Both the position numbers and the translations under genes were made by a program. Source: Polaribacter sp. HaHaR_3_91 (lineage in GTDB: Bacteria; Bacteroidota; Bacteroidia; Flavobacteriales; Flavobacteriaceae). Taken from it: a DNA stretch of 64,000 nucleotides. The notes below the pieces were generated by a model, which made no database searches, had not been told where the DNA came from, and saw only the letters and a list, made by a program, of their open reading frames with translations. Of this stretch, positions 45,312 to 53,059 are shown piece after piece (within the stretch, counting starts at the first letter, position 1; each line of letters begins with the position of its first letter). The DNA is taken from NCBI RefSeq assembly GCF_019278525.1, contig NZ_CP058986.1, positions 3,983,001 to 4,047,000 of the forward strand. Reading direction: 5' to 3'.

Positions 45312-46114
45312 TTTGTGCTATTTGTATCTTTCATATACTTTTTATCATTTGCCAAATCGTTGTAAATCATATCAAATGTCTTATCTTTTAATTGATCTCT
45401 ATCTTTTAAAGACAACCCTTTTGTAGAAATAAATTTATGCTGGCGTACTCTAAAAACTCCCATACCTCCTTTAAAAATATCCCAAGAAAACAAACGTTTA
45501 CAATCGTAATAAACTTGTGGTACAATTGGTATCTCAAACTCTATTGCTAAACTAAAAGCTCCTTTTTTAAATGGTGCCAAAATTACATCTTCTTCCGGCA
45601 CTAATCCTTCTGGAAAAATAGCCATACTTACGCCGTTTTGCAATCTTTTTTTAGCCATGCTAAAAACTCTTCTTCTACTTTCGGGATTATTTCTATCTAC
45701 CATAATTACCACTCGTTTATAGAAAAAACCAAAAACAGGAATTTTAACCAACTCTTGTTTACCAACAAATACAATAGGATTTTTACTGATGGCAATCAAA
45801 ACAAAAGGATCCATTAAAGAAGTATGGTTTGGGCAAAACATATAACTTTTATTCGGTTCTAATTCTTCATCAAATTGTACATTTAAACGAAAACCCATTC
45901 CGTAAATTAGAATTTTAGATAAAACTCTAGCAATTCTCCAAAAAATATGATAATGCGCTTCTTTAAAAGTGAATAACAATAAAAGTGGAGACATCACTAA
46001 AATAGTTATGATCATTAAAAGGTAAAACCACAAACGCCAAATTAAAAGAAAAGGAACCTTAAGGTACTTCATAGAATCAATAAAAGTTGCTAGATGATTT
46101 AAAATAGTAATCAC
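45308..46114 (-). CDS. plsC: 1-acyl-sn-glycerol-3-phosphate acyltransferase
   Basis: A 268-residue PlsC-family acyltransferase. Motif I PNHTSLMDPFV (NHTSxxD), VFVGKQELVKIPVFGFFYKRV, and motif III FPEGLVPEEDV. One or two N-terminal membrane helices (about 25-52). It adds the second acyl chain in phosphatidic acid synthesis at the inner membrane. Coupled to the hemolysin III-like gene. Confidence 0.92.
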   Translation of the reverse strand: MITILNHLATFIDSMKYLKVPFLLIWRLWFYLLMIITILVMSPLLLLFTFKEAHYHIFWRIARVLSKILIYGMGFRLNVQFDEELEPNKSYMFCPNHTSLMDPFVLIAISKNPIVFVGKQELVKIPVFGFFYKRVVIMVDRNNPESRRRVFSMAKKRLQNGVSMAIFPEGLVPEEDVILAPFKKGAFSLAIEFEIPIVPQVYYDCKRLFSWDIFKGGMGVFRVRQHKFISTKGLSLKDRDQLKDKTFDMIYNDLANDKKYMKDTNSTK

Positions 46115-46150
46115 TTAAAAAGAATAAAGTTACTCTCCTAAAATTCTACT

Positions 46151-46184
46151 ATCAAACAAAAATACTAATATTCTTTTGTTTGAT
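46151..46184. promoter_or_regulatory. Inverted repeat overlapping the -33 region of trpS
   Basis: Arms ATCAAACAAAA (46151-46161) and TTTTGTTTGAT (46174-46184) are perfect, with a 12-nt loop. The right arm contains TTG (46180-46182), spaced 23 bp from the trpS -7 element, so it covers the -33 box. Also upstream of plsC on the other strand. Confidence 0.45.
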
Positions 46185-46205
46185 AGGTTTTCTTAAACAA
46201 AACCT

Positions 46206-46213
46206 TATTTTTG
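46206..46213 (+). promoter_or_regulatory. -7 element TATTTTTG of trpS
   Basis: Exact TAnnTTTG, with the ATG 55 bp downstream. The leader contains a small hairpin GAGAG...CTCTC (about 46222-46241). Confidence 0.55.
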
Positions 46214-46268
46214 TAATTGCAGAGAGTAATGAGAAGCTCTCCATCAAAAAAAAGATAAAAACAATATA

Positions 46269-47237
46269 ATGTCTAGAATTTTAACAGGTGTACAAAGTAC
46301 AGGAACTCCACATTTAGGAAATTTATTAGGGGCTATTTTACCAGCAATAAAAATGGCAAATAGTCCAGGAAATGAATCTTTTATATTTATTGCAGATATG
46401 CATTCTTTAACCCAAATTAAAGATGGAAAAGAATTAAGAGAAAACACGTACAGTGTTGCTGCTACTTGGCTTGCTTGTGGATTAGACATTAATAAAACCA
46501 TATTTTACAGACAAAGCGACATACCACAAACTACAGAATTGACTTGGTATTTAAGCTGTTTTTTTCCATATCAAAGACTAACTTTAGCACACGGATTTAA
46601 AGATAAAGCTGATAGATTAGGTGATGTAAATGCAGGTTTATTTACCTACCCAATGTTAATGGCTGCAGATATTTTATTGTATGATGCAGAAGTTGTACCT
46701 GTTGGTAAAGATCAGTTACAACATTTAGAAATGACCCGTGATGTAGCCAATAGATTTAACAATATTGTCGGCGAAACATTGGTTCCGCCTCAAGCAGAAA
46801 TTCAAAAAAACACAAAATTAGTTCCTGGAATTGATGGTGAAAAAATGAGTAAATCTAGAAATAACATTATCAATATTTTCTTACCAGACAAGAAGTTAAG
46901 AAAACAAATAATGTCTATTAAAACAGATAGTTTAGGTTTAGAAGATCCTAAAAACCCAGATACAGATAATGTTTTTGGACTCTATAAGTTATTAGCTTCT
47001 GATGAGCAGATTGCAACAATGAGAGCAAATTACGAAGGTGGTAATTATGGCTACGGACACGCAAAACAAGCTTTATATGAATTGATTCTTGAGCAATTTT
47101 CACCAATAAGAGACCGTTACAATCATTATATGGAAAATAAGCATGAACTTGATGAGGCTTTAAAAATTGGAGCAGAAAAAGCAACTGTAGTTGCAAACGG
47201 AGTTCTAAAAAGAGTAAGGTCAAAAATTGGTTACTAA
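46269..47237 (+). CDS. trpS: Tryptophan-tRNA ligase
   Basis: A 322-residue class I aminoacyl-tRNA synthetase that charges tRNA-Trp. HIGH-type motif TPHLGN (residues 13-18) and KMSKS (192-196) are intact, along with FIADMHSLTQIKDG and PVGKDQLQHLEMTRDVANRFN. Normal length. Single gene with its own promoter and terminator. Confidence 0.97.
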   Translation: MSRILTGVQSTGTPHLGNLLGAILPAIKMANSPGNESFIFIADMHSLTQIKDGKELRENTYSVAATWLACGLDINKTIFYRQSDIPQTTELTWYLSCFFPYQRLTLAHGFKDKADRLGDVNAGLFTYPMLMAADILLYDAEVVPVGKDQLQHLEMTRDVANRFNNIVGETLVPPQAEIQKNTKLVPGIDGEKMSKSRNNIINIFLPDKKLRKQIMSIKTDSLGLEDPKNPDTDNVFGLYKLLASDEQIATMRANYEGGNYGYGHAKQALYELILEQFSPIRDRYNHYMENKHELDEALKIGAEKATVVANGVLKRVRSKIGY

Positions 47238-47255
47238 ACCTATTTTACCAATATA

Positions 47256-47287
47256 AAAACCACGCTAAATGCGTGGTTTTATTTTTT
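47256..47287. terminator. Bidirectional terminator between trpS and the DUF1761 gene
   Basis: Perfect 10-bp stem AAAACCACGC/GCGTGGTTTT with loop TAAAT, followed by T-runs on both strands. It serves convergent genes. Confidence 0.85.
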
Positions 47288-47301
47288 AGATATGGTTTAC
47301 T

Positions 47302-47796
47302 CTATGCCCATTCACATATAATACCTCCCATAAATGCCAAAGTTACTATCCAATAACCAGCATTAATAGCAACGTATTTTACTGATTTCCTTTCAAACAT
47401 TGCTATAATTGATAAAATAGGTAATACAAAAAACAGTCCCGTTAAAATACCGTGTAATAAACCGTGTTTAAAGGTTCTATAATTATTTCCATACTTAGTC
47501 ATAAAGTCCTCAAAATAAGCCAACGCTTCACCTTCTAATTCTGTTGAACCAGATACTAACATTGTAGAGAAAACACCACCTTGATGAATTACAAGAGATT
47601 GTAAAATGAAAGCTATAAAAAAACTAAATATATAACAGAGTATAAACGTTAATACCATATTCTTGTTAGCTAAAGATTCTTTGGTAAATCCCATTTCTTT
47701 CATCCAAGTATTTCCAAGTAAGGGACCATACCAGATAAAACCGATAACTAAAGGAATTAAAGCAGCTATAAAAAAGATGTAAATATTCGTTTGCAT
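47302..47796 (-). CDS. DUF1761 membrane protein
   Basis: A 164-residue protein with about four helices. IGFIWYGPLLGNTWMKEMGFTKESL and the later HGLLHGILTGLFFVLPILSI are typical of DUF1761. The ATG at 47796 gives a hydrophobic N-terminus; an upstream ATG at 47823 adds nine unlikely residues. Function unknown. Confidence 0.78.
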   Translation of the reverse strand: MQTNIYIFFIAALIPLVIGFIWYGPLLGNTWMKEMGFTKESLANKNMVLTFILCYIFSFFIAFILQSLVIHQGGVFSTMLVSGSTELEGEALAYFEDFMTKYGNNYRTFKHGLLHGILTGLFFVLPILSIIAMFERKSVKYVAINAGYWIVTLAFMGGIICEWA

Positions 47797-47857
47797 GATT
47801 AAAAGTTTTTGGTTGAATACCAAATATAGCTAATCTGAAATTAGAAATTTATTCCAT

Positions 47858-47888
47858 AAAAAAAGCCGAAAACAAATGCTTTCGGCTT
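47858..47888 (-). terminator. Terminator of the DUF4837 gene
   Basis: Perfect 9-bp stem AAGCCGAAA/TTTCGGCTT (47863-47888) with 8-nt loop, followed on the minus strand by a T-run (47858-47862). Confidence 0.8.
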
Positions 47889-47911
47889 CAATAAGACTTT
47901 ATAAAGTCCTT

Positions 47912-48898
47912 TTATTTGATCTTCATAGATTTTGCAGTTGCTTCTAACTCAAACAAAAATGCTCTTTTGTTAACAGAAGGTGCATACGTGAAACCTTCAA
48001 AAATAATTAATCGGTTGTTCTTTTTATCCACCACCGTATAGTTTAAAAATGGACCTGCCATAAAATCATTTTTAACTTCCCACTTACCACGAGTTTCATA
48101 GGCTTTTTTACCATCTATAACAGCATCAAAAGTAAAAGGAGTATATGCTTTTTCTGTAATCATATGCATGGTTTCTGGGTCTGAACCTGGTATATATTTC
48201 TTACCAATTCTATTTCTAACAGCTACAATACTATCAGATACTTGTGTTTCATCTTCTAAAGGAACAGAATACACTAAAATATTATTACTTCCTGTTTTTG
48301 CAATTCCGCTTGATAAATGCTGACGCAACCATAAAAAATCTCCCGTATCATCTACGGTGTTAAATTTATTATTGATGGTTAATGAAATCCCTAAATTTTG
48401 AAGTGTTTTAAATTGAGAATCATCCAATTTGTTTTTTGCAAACAAATTTTGAAGCATTTTAACATCCGAAGCTATAAAGGTTTTAATAATTTCTTCATGA
48501 TGTTTTTTAAACAAGTTTACAACACCTTCTTTGTCTTTAGCATACACATAAACAATAGTTTGTGGATCTGCATAAACATTAGTTCTAACAAAATATTTTT
48601 CTTCATCGGCAACACCAATAACCAGAATATTTCTACCAGCTTGCATCATCTTTCCAAAACCATTTGGAGCCACTTGAGAAACAGATAAAAGAGGCTCTGG
48701 TTGGGGCAAACCAACCATCAATTCTCCAAAAGAATTTCTTATTTCTTTACCAATATCACCAGCCCAATCACTAGCTTTAGTAACTACCATTACTTTGTTT
48801 ACTTTACCAACAGATGATCGTAAAGTAATTTTATCGTTACCTCCACCACATGAGGTAAATAAAACTGTAAATGCAAGTAACGTAAATATTTTTTTCAT
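47912..48898 (-). CDS. DUF4837 lipoprotein
   Basis: A 328-residue lipoprotein (lipobox LFTSC, Cys17) of the Bacteroidota-specific DUF4837 family. Segments such as KVMVVTKASDWAGDIGKEIRNSFGELMVGLPQPEPLLSV, LFAKNKLDDSQFKTLQNLGISLTI and GPFLNYTVVDKKNNRLIIFEGFTYAPSVNKR are visible. No enzymatic motif. Monocistronic with its own terminator; function unknown. Confidence 0.8.
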   Translation of the reverse strand: MKKIFTLLAFTVLFTSCGGGNDKITLRSSVGKVNKVMVVTKASDWAGDIGKEIRNSFGELMVGLPQPEPLLSVSQVAPNGFGKMMQAGRNILVIGVADEEKYFVRTNVYADPQTIVYVYAKDKEGVVNLFKKHHEEIIKTFIASDVKMLQNLFAKNKLDDSQFKTLQNLGISLTINNKFNTVDDTGDFLWLRQHLSSGIAKTGSNNILVYSVPLEDETQVSDSIVAVRNRIGKKYIPGSDPETMHMITEKAYTPFTFDAVIDGKKAYETRGKWEVKNDFMAGPFLNYTVVDKKNNRLIIFEGFTYAPSVNKRAFLFELEATAKSMKIK

Positions 48899-49083
48899 GA
48901 GTTTAGTTATTTTTATGTTATAAAGTTGGTTCTTACTTCTAAAAGTTTAACACTCCAAATACTGTTCCACTTTTAAAGTATTTCTAAGAAAAACAAAAAT
49001 GTTTATCAGAAATACTTTACAGCTGGTTAACAATGTATTTTTCCTGTTCGGTTTTACTACTTTATTATTTCTCTAAACAGAGA

Positions 49084-50373
49084 CTATTTCCCTATTTTTT
49101 TAGGATAAACAGACAATCTTTGCCCTATTTTTAATCGGCTTGTTTTTAAACTATTCCAACGTTTTAAGTCACTTACCCGAACTCCAAATTTATTTGCTAT
49201 TTTACCTAAAAAATCTCCATTAACTACTCTGTAACGTATACGTTGGTCCATTTCGAAATACTTAGGTAAAGGTTTTTCTCTCTGCGCATCATCTGTATCT
49301 GCCAAAGCATAAATTTCTTTTTCCTTATCTAAAAACTCAATAATCTTGTTACTTGGTAATATTAAAGCATAATTTTTATCTTCTACAAACGGAATAATAT
49401 CCAATTTATAAGACGGGTTTAACTCAGACAACACCTCTTCATCAATAGCTATCTTCTCTGAAATTTGATCGAAACTAATGGTTCTTTTAACATGAATTGT
49501 ATCTGTCTGAAAATTAAAAAATTGTGGAAGTTCAGAATAAATATTATGTTCATTTGCATATTCAAAAATATACATCGTTGCATAAAAAGCAGGTACATAA
49601 CTTGCGGTTTCTCTTGGCAAATAAGGTCTTATATTCCAATAATTTGTATATCCTCCAGAACGCTTAATAGCTTTTCTTACATTTCCAGGCCCAGAATTGT
49701 AAGCTGCTAAAGCTAAATCCCAATCACCAAAAACAGTAAATAACTGACTTAAATATTTACAAGCAGCAATTGTTGCTTTTACGGGATCTTGGCGCTCATC
49801 TACATAAGAACTCACTTTTAAATCGAACTCCACTCCTGTGCCATACATAAATTGCCACAAACCTGTTGCTCCAGCTCCAGATTTAATTTTTGGTCTTAAA
49901 GCAGACTCTACAATAGCCAAATATTTCATTTCTAAAGGAATATCATATTGATCTAAATATTGCTCGAACATTGGAAAATAGTATTTTGCTTTTGCCATTA
50001 AAGCAGGATAGTATCTTTTACGATGCAATAAATAACTATTAATTACTTGTTCTAAAGAAGGATTAAATGCTAAATTAAAAGGCGTTTTATTATTTAAAGC
50101 AGTAAGACGTAATTTTAATAAATCTGTTGTTAAAACAGTGCTTGTGTTTCCTATAATATCTATATCATTTATTACATAACTTAACGAATCTACTAAAGCC
50201 GAATTAAATTTATCATCAACTAATAAGCTATCAATTGCATCTAAATCTGCATCAGAAAAAAAACTTTTTCTAACAGGCTCTTTTAAGGTGTCTTTGGTTA
50301 TAAATAAAGTATCTTTTTTTATTTGTGAAAAAATAGTACTAGTAAATAGGAGGAATATAATTAGTTTATTCAT
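49084..50373 (-). CDS. Lytic transglycosylase with LysM domain (MltD-like)
   Basis: A 429-residue murein hydrolase. Signal peptide (about 1-16), an N-terminal helical part, an SLT domain (about 145-265) with catalytic E156 in LAIVESALR and GATGLWQFMYGTG, AAYNSGPGNVRKAI, then one LysM (about 380-425, YRVVNGDFLGKIANKFGVRVSDLKRWNSL). It cleaves peptidoglycan glycan strands to 1,6-anhydro products. Follows xth by 8 bp. Confidence 0.92.
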   Translation of the reverse strand: MNKLIIFLLFTSTIFSQIKKDTLFITKDTLKEPVRKSFFSDADLDAIDSLLVDDKFNSALVDSLSYVINDIDIIGNTSTVLTTDLLKLRLTALNNKTPFNLAFNPSLEQVINSYLLHRKRYYPALMAKAKYYFPMFEQYLDQYDIPLEMKYLAIVESALRPKIKSGAGATGLWQFMYGTGVEFDLKVSSYVDERQDPVKATIAACKYLSQLFTVFGDWDLALAAYNSGPGNVRKAIKRSGGYTNYWNIRPYLPRETASYVPAFYATMYIFEYANEHNIYSELPQFFNFQTDTIHVKRTISFDQISEKIAIDEEVLSELNPSYKLDIIPFVEDKNYALILPSNKIIEFLDKEKEIYALADTDDAQREKPLPKYFEMDQRIRYRVVNGDFLGKIANKFGVRVSDLKRWNSLKTSRLKIGQRLSVYPKKIGK

Positions 50374-50381
50374 GTTTTGTT

Positions 50382-51143
50382 TTAAATGTCAAGTTCTACT
50401 GCAATTGGGCAATGGTCTGAATGTTTTGCTTCTGGTAAAATATAGGCTCTAGAAATTTTTTCTTTTAAAGGTTCTGAAACCATCGCATAATCTAAACGCC
50501 AACCTTTATTATTTGCCCTAGAATTTGCTCTGTAACTCCACCAAGAATATTCTTGTTTTTCTTGATTTAAAAAACGAAAACTATCTATAAACCCGTTCTT
50601 AATAAATTCGCCAATCCAAGTTCTTTCTACGGGTAAAAAGCCAGAAACATTTTTCATTTTTGGGTTGTGAATATCAATTTCTTCATGACAAATATTATAA
50701 TCTCCACAGATTACTAAATTCGGAATTTCTAGTTTTAAATTATTGATGTATTCTTGAAATTCATCCATGTATTTAAACTTAAAGTCTAACCTTTCAGAAT
50801 TAGTACCAGAAGGTAAATACAAGCTCATTACAGAAACACCATCGAAGTCTACACGTAAATTTCTACCTTCAAAATCCATAGATTCAATTCCGGTTCCATA
50901 CTCAATATGATTTGGTTTTTCTTTACAAAAAATAGCTACAGAAGAGTATCCTTTTTTCTGTGCAGAAAACCAGTAATGATATGGGTAACCTGCATTTTCA
51001 AAATCGGTAAGATCTAATTGTTCTTTATGTGCCTTGGTTTCTTGTATGCAAATTACATCTGGATTTGCGGCTTCTAACCAATCTAAAAATCCTTTTTTTA
51101 ATGCGGCTCTAATGCCGTTTACGTTGTATGATATTATCTTCAT
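50382..51143 (-). CDS. xth: Exodeoxyribonuclease III
   Basis: A 253-residue AP endonuclease/3'-exonuclease of base-excision repair. Metal/catalytic motifs are IQETKA (E35), GDYNICHEEIDI, RLDYAMVS and KHSDHCPI. Normal length for the family. Followed by the lytic transglycosylase gene in the same direction. Confidence 0.96.
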   Translation of the reverse strand: MKIISYNVNGIRAALKKGFLDWLEAANPDVICIQETKAHKEQLDLTDFENAGYPYHYWFSAQKKGYSSVAIFCKEKPNHIEYGTGIESMDFEGRNLRVDFDGVSVMSLYLPSGTNSERLDFKFKYMDEFQEYINNLKLEIPNLVICGDYNICHEEIDIHNPKMKNVSGFLPVERTWIGEFIKNGFIDSFRFLNQEKQEYSWWSYRANSRANNKGWRLDYAMVSEPLKEKISRAYILPEAKHSDHCPIAVELDI

Positions 51144-51190
51144 GTATGCTTTTTAATTTCCTGATAAAGGAAAACACTCTTATTTTTAAT

Positions 51191-51421
51191 TTATTGCTCT
51201 AGCACTATTGGATCCTTTAAAAATACCCAAGTAATCTGCTTTTTCTTTCCTGCTTCAGTTAGAATTAATCTTTTTCTTGGCGATATTATAAATGCTAAAA
51301 CGGCACAAATACTCCCTTTTAAAAGGAAGTTATCCATTGTATACAATTGATCAAAAATGAACATAAATACAACAATAAGAATTGGATAAATAATCCAATA
51401 TGTTTTCTTAAATAAATTCAT
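51191..51421 (-). CDS. Hypothetical small membrane protein
   Basis: A 76-residue protein with two predicted helices (about 8-27 and 31-47) followed by a basic tail (PRKRLILTEAGKKKQITWVF). It starts 1 bp after the scoB stop and lies 47 bp before xth on the same strand. I recognise no family. Confidence 0.6.
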   Translation of the reverse strand: MNLFKKTYWIIYPILIVVFMFIFDQLYTMDNFLLKGSICAVLAFIISPRKRLILTEAGKKKQITWVFLKDPIVLEQ

Positions 51422-51422
51422 T

Positions 51423-52076
51423 TTAAAACTTCATTTCTGGTATTTCCCCATTAACTACCAATGTTCCTTCTGTTGCTTCCTGAATATCTTCTACAGAAAC
51501 ACCAGGAGCTCTTTCTAACAAGTGAAACACGTTATCTCTTACTTCTAGAAATGCTAAGTTTGTTACTATTTTTGTTACACAACCAACTCCCGTTAAAGGC
51601 AAAGAACATTTCTTTAAAATTTTAGACTCACCACGTTTATTGGTGTGCATCATGGCAACAATAATATTTTCTGCAGAAGCAACTAAATCCATTGCGCCTC
51701 CCATTCCTTTTACCATTTTTCCTGGAATTTTCCAGTTGGCAATATCACCATTTTCTGCAACTTCCATTGCTCCTAGAATAGTTAAATCTACATGCTTACC
51801 ACGAATCATTGCAAAACTCATAGAAGAATCGAAAAAACTTGCTCCAGGCATCGTTGTTATCGTTTGTTTCCCTGCATTTATAATATCTGCATCTTCTTCA
51901 CCTTCAAAAGGAAAAGGTCCCATTCCTAGAACACCATTTTCACTTTGAAACTCAACCTCAATACCTTCACGGACGTAATTTGCAACCAAGGTTGGAATAC
52001 CAATACCCAAGTTCACATAAAATCCGTTTTGAACTTCTTGTGCGATTCGCTTTGCAATTCCTATTTTGTCTAACAT
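51423..52076 (-). CDS. scoB: 3-oxoacid CoA-transferase subunit B
   Basis: A 217-residue beta subunit. Catalytic glutamate E46 in FQSENGVLGMGPFP, VNLGIGIPTLVANYV, and GAMEVAENGDIANWKIPGKMVKGMGGAMDLV. With ScoA it transfers CoA from succinyl-CoA to acetoacetate or related acids. Downstream of scoA after a 146-bp spacer that contains a degenerate inverted repeat, so coupling to scoA may be modified. Confidence 0.95.
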   Translation of the reverse strand: MLDKIGIAKRIAQEVQNGFYVNLGIGIPTLVANYVREGIEVEFQSENGVLGMGPFPFEGEEDADIINAGKQTITTMPGASFFDSSMSFAMIRGKHVDLTILGAMEVAENGDIANWKIPGKMVKGMGGAMDLVASAENIIVAMMHTNKRGESKILKKCSLPLTGVGCVTKIVTNLAFLEVRDNVFHLLERAPGVSVEDIQEATEGTLVVNGEIPEMKF

Positions 52077-52135
52077 ATTATTAATTTGATGATTAATAGA
52101 TTTAATAATTAGAAAAAGTATTAATTTAACCTCAT

Positions 52136-52212
52136 GTCATTCCTGTAAAAACAGAAAACTATCATTAATTTTAAATTAATACAGTATCGATTCTTGTCTA
52201 CACAAGAATAAC
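52136..52212. repeat. Degenerate inverted repeat in the scoA-scoB spacer
   Basis: GTCATTCCTGT (52136-52146) faces ACAAGAATAAC (52202-52212), two mismatches, with inner GATTCTTGTCTACAC. It resembles a decayed copy of GTCATTCCTG-type dispersed repeats known from many bacteria (recollection). Confidence 0.4.
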
Positions 52213-52222
52213 AAACGAATAA

Positions 52223-52924
52223 TTATTCGCGATTACGCAACGTTCTTTGTTCAATTCTTTTCTCGTAATCTTTACCTTGAAAAATACGTTGTACAAATAT
52301 TCCGGGAATATGAATATTGTTTGGGTCCAATTCACCAACTTCTACCATTTCTTCTACTTCAGCCACAGTAATTGTTGCGGCACCGCACATATTAGGATTA
52401 AAATTTCTAGAAGTTCCTTTAAAGATTAAATTACCTGCTGCATCTCCTTTCCAAGCTTTTACAAAGGCAAAATCCGCTTTAAAAGCAGGCTCCAAAACAT
52501 ACATTTTACCATCAAACTCTCTGGTTTCTTTTCCTTCTGCAACTTCTGTTCCGTAACCTGCAGGCGTATAAAATGCAGGAAAACCAGCTTGTGCAGCTCT
52601 ACATTTTTCAGCTAATGTTCCTTGTGGAGTTAATTCTACTTCTAACTCTCCAGATAACATTTGGCGTTCAAACTCATCATTTTCTCCTACATAAGAAGAA
52701 ATCATTTTTTTTATTTGCTTATTTTGAAGTAATAAGCCTAAACCAAAATCATCTACACCTGCATTATTAGAAATACAAGTAACATTTCTAACATTTAGTT
52801 TTACAAGTTCTGAAATTGCATTTTCTGGGATTCCACATAAACCAAAACCACCCAACATAAAAGTCATTCCATTTTTAACGCCTTTTAAAGCATCTTCTAC
52901 GTTTTTTACCTTTTTATTGATCAT
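52223..52924 (-). CDS. scoA: 3-oxoacid CoA-transferase subunit A
   Basis: A 233-residue alpha subunit with the family glycine motif [49 protein letters not shown] and [20 protein letters not shown] segment, FYTPAGYGT. Pairs with ScoB downstream. Ketone-body or branched-chain acid catabolism is the usual role. Confidence 0.95.
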   Translation of the reverse strand: MINKKVKNVEDALKGVKNGMTFMLGGFGLCGIPENAISELVKLNVRNVTCISNNAGVDDFGLGLLLQNKQIKKMISSYVGENDEFERQMLSGELEVELTPQGTLAEKCRAAQAGFPAFYTPAGYGTEVAEGKETREFDGKMYVLEPAFKADFAFVKAWKGDAAGNLIFKGTSRNFNPNMCGAATITVAEVEEMVEVGELDPNNIHIPGIFVQRIFQGKDYEKRIEQRTLRNRE

Positions 52925-53022
52925 AATGTTCCTGTTTTAGAGCTTCCCGACTATGCGCGAAGTGACATTCTTGTAATTTACTGAAAAATAAATTTAGCAC
53001 AAAATAAAGAATTTATTGAAAT

Positions 53023-53054
53023 AAAGAATCCCCTAAAAACTTAGGAGACTCTTT
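53023..53054 (-). terminator. Terminator after the PBP1 gene
   Basis: On the minus strand AAAGAGTCTCCTAA pairs with TTAGGGGATTCTTT (14 bp, two G-T wobbles) around loop GTTT, followed by ATTTC. It closes the ricT-gldH-PBP operon. Confidence 0.7.
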
Positions 53055-53059
53055 CTATA

